DNA of 64,000 nt from Torreya grandis (taxonomy: Eukaryota > Streptophyta > Pinopsida > Cupressales > Taxaceae). Where the stretch lies: positions 231,501 through 295,500 of the forward strand of contig JARHVA010004908.1 in NCBI GenBank assembly GCA_037957365.1, read 5' to 3'. Both the position numbers and the translations under genes were made by a program. The notes beneath the pieces were generated by a model. That model saw only the letters and a program-made list of their open reading frames with translations, did not search any database and was not told the origin of the DNA. Below, piece by piece: positions 63,401-64,000 of the stretch. Positions within the stretch are counted from its first letter, which is position 1. Each line of letters starts with the position of its first letter.

Positions 63401-64000
63401 CATAAATTAAGGACATGGTGTCTTCATTTTAGAAATCTCAATATCTCTAAGACCTCGTCTTTTAAACCAAACACTTTTCCTATTAATACCATTTAGGCAT
63501 GTAGATAATCATATGGTCTTTTGCCTATAATTTTTACATTGAACCTCTTTAATAAACTTTACAAAAATTGAAAGGATATTTGAGAAATGTTGGAGAGATA
63601 TTTCATGGCTTCCTTGGTCTTATAACCTCTCACACCAATTTTAAGCTTTTAACCATAAATGCCAACTCACATGTACCTTAAGATAATTTTGAGTGTTGTC
63701 TTATACCTCATTAATTGTTATAAAGATCAATATTTGAATTGAGTTTATAAATAATTACAAGCATTCAAAATGTCCTTAATAATCAAGAACAAACCCTATG
63801 ATACAATCCTCATATGATAAACCAACTAAAGGAAACTCAAGAACCATTTAATCATGTATGTTTCTTTACTTTTACTCATATTCATGTAGATAGTCATATT
63901 TGTGGATAGAGATGACATATCATCTATGCTTTTAGATCCTCCTAACCCCTAATACCTTACCATGGTTCTTCACAAGAGTCATGACTTCAATTCAAAACTT
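60453..64000. other. AT-rich sequence, no gene or element recognised
   Basis: Both strands were read. I found no retroelement domain, paired repeat, RNA gene or microsatellite. A TATAAATA motif at 60803-60810 is followed by a purine-rich stretch (GATAAGAGTAGGAGAGGAGA), which would suit a promoter or LTR transcription start, but nothing downstream confirms it. Confidence 0.45.

Overview
The window is a stretch of a large, repeat-laden plant nuclear genome. It is AT-rich and visibly poor in CG. It is filled with old, broken Ty3/gypsy LTR retrotransposons inserted into one another, and I see no intact host gene, rRNA, tRNA or bacterial-type feature. The age of the copies (paired LTRs look only about four-fifths identical by eye) and the families present would suit a gymnosperm-like genome, but that is inference. 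Every coding region listed is a pseudogene.

Layout. Element A is a Del/Tekay-like chromovirus on the minus strand. It spans 191-40510 between perfect 5-bp target duplications (GTCCA at 186-190 and 40511-40515). Its LTRs are about 4 kb each once later insertions are removed (left 191-17184, right 33238-40510), and its own internal part is about 4.6 kb (gag, protease, RT, RNase H, integrase). Four insertions later hit A. Element C (4030-16026, TSD GGTAG) is a Tat-like gypsy element with 2.85-kb LTRs in A's left LTR. A LINE-like piece (16095-16980, 18-bp TSD) lies in the same LTR. Element B (20700-32112, TSD ATGGT) interrupts A's gag zinc knuckle. A solo LTR (33512-36784, TSD AATTA) lies in A's right LTR. 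Bases 1-190 and 40511-40810 are the two halves of A's target site and join in one largely open plus-strand frame.

To the right are a tandemly duplicated block with a decayed plant mobile domain (PMD) frame on the minus strand (41.7-43.5 kb), an apparent polypurine tract and LTR start at 44363, and a plus-strand gag pseudogene (48.5-51.65 kb). Next comes element D (51915-60452), a non-autonomous LTR element with 2.68-kb LTRs, a primer site like those of B and C, no pol, an unidentified minus-strand frame and a perfect (AC)88 tract. The last 3.5 kb has no recognisable feature beyond a TATA-like motif.

Points of most interest: C has an RNase H domain between protease and RT instead of after RT. 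B carries a PMD-like frame antisense to gag-pol in its 3' region and has lost most of pol, so that protease abuts integrase. C and D show a second primer-site-like motif at the opposite end of the internal region. Decay throughout is dominated by C-to-T/G-to-A changes, including at LTR termini and catalytic residues. I did not find a functional undescribed system; the novelty lies in element architecture.
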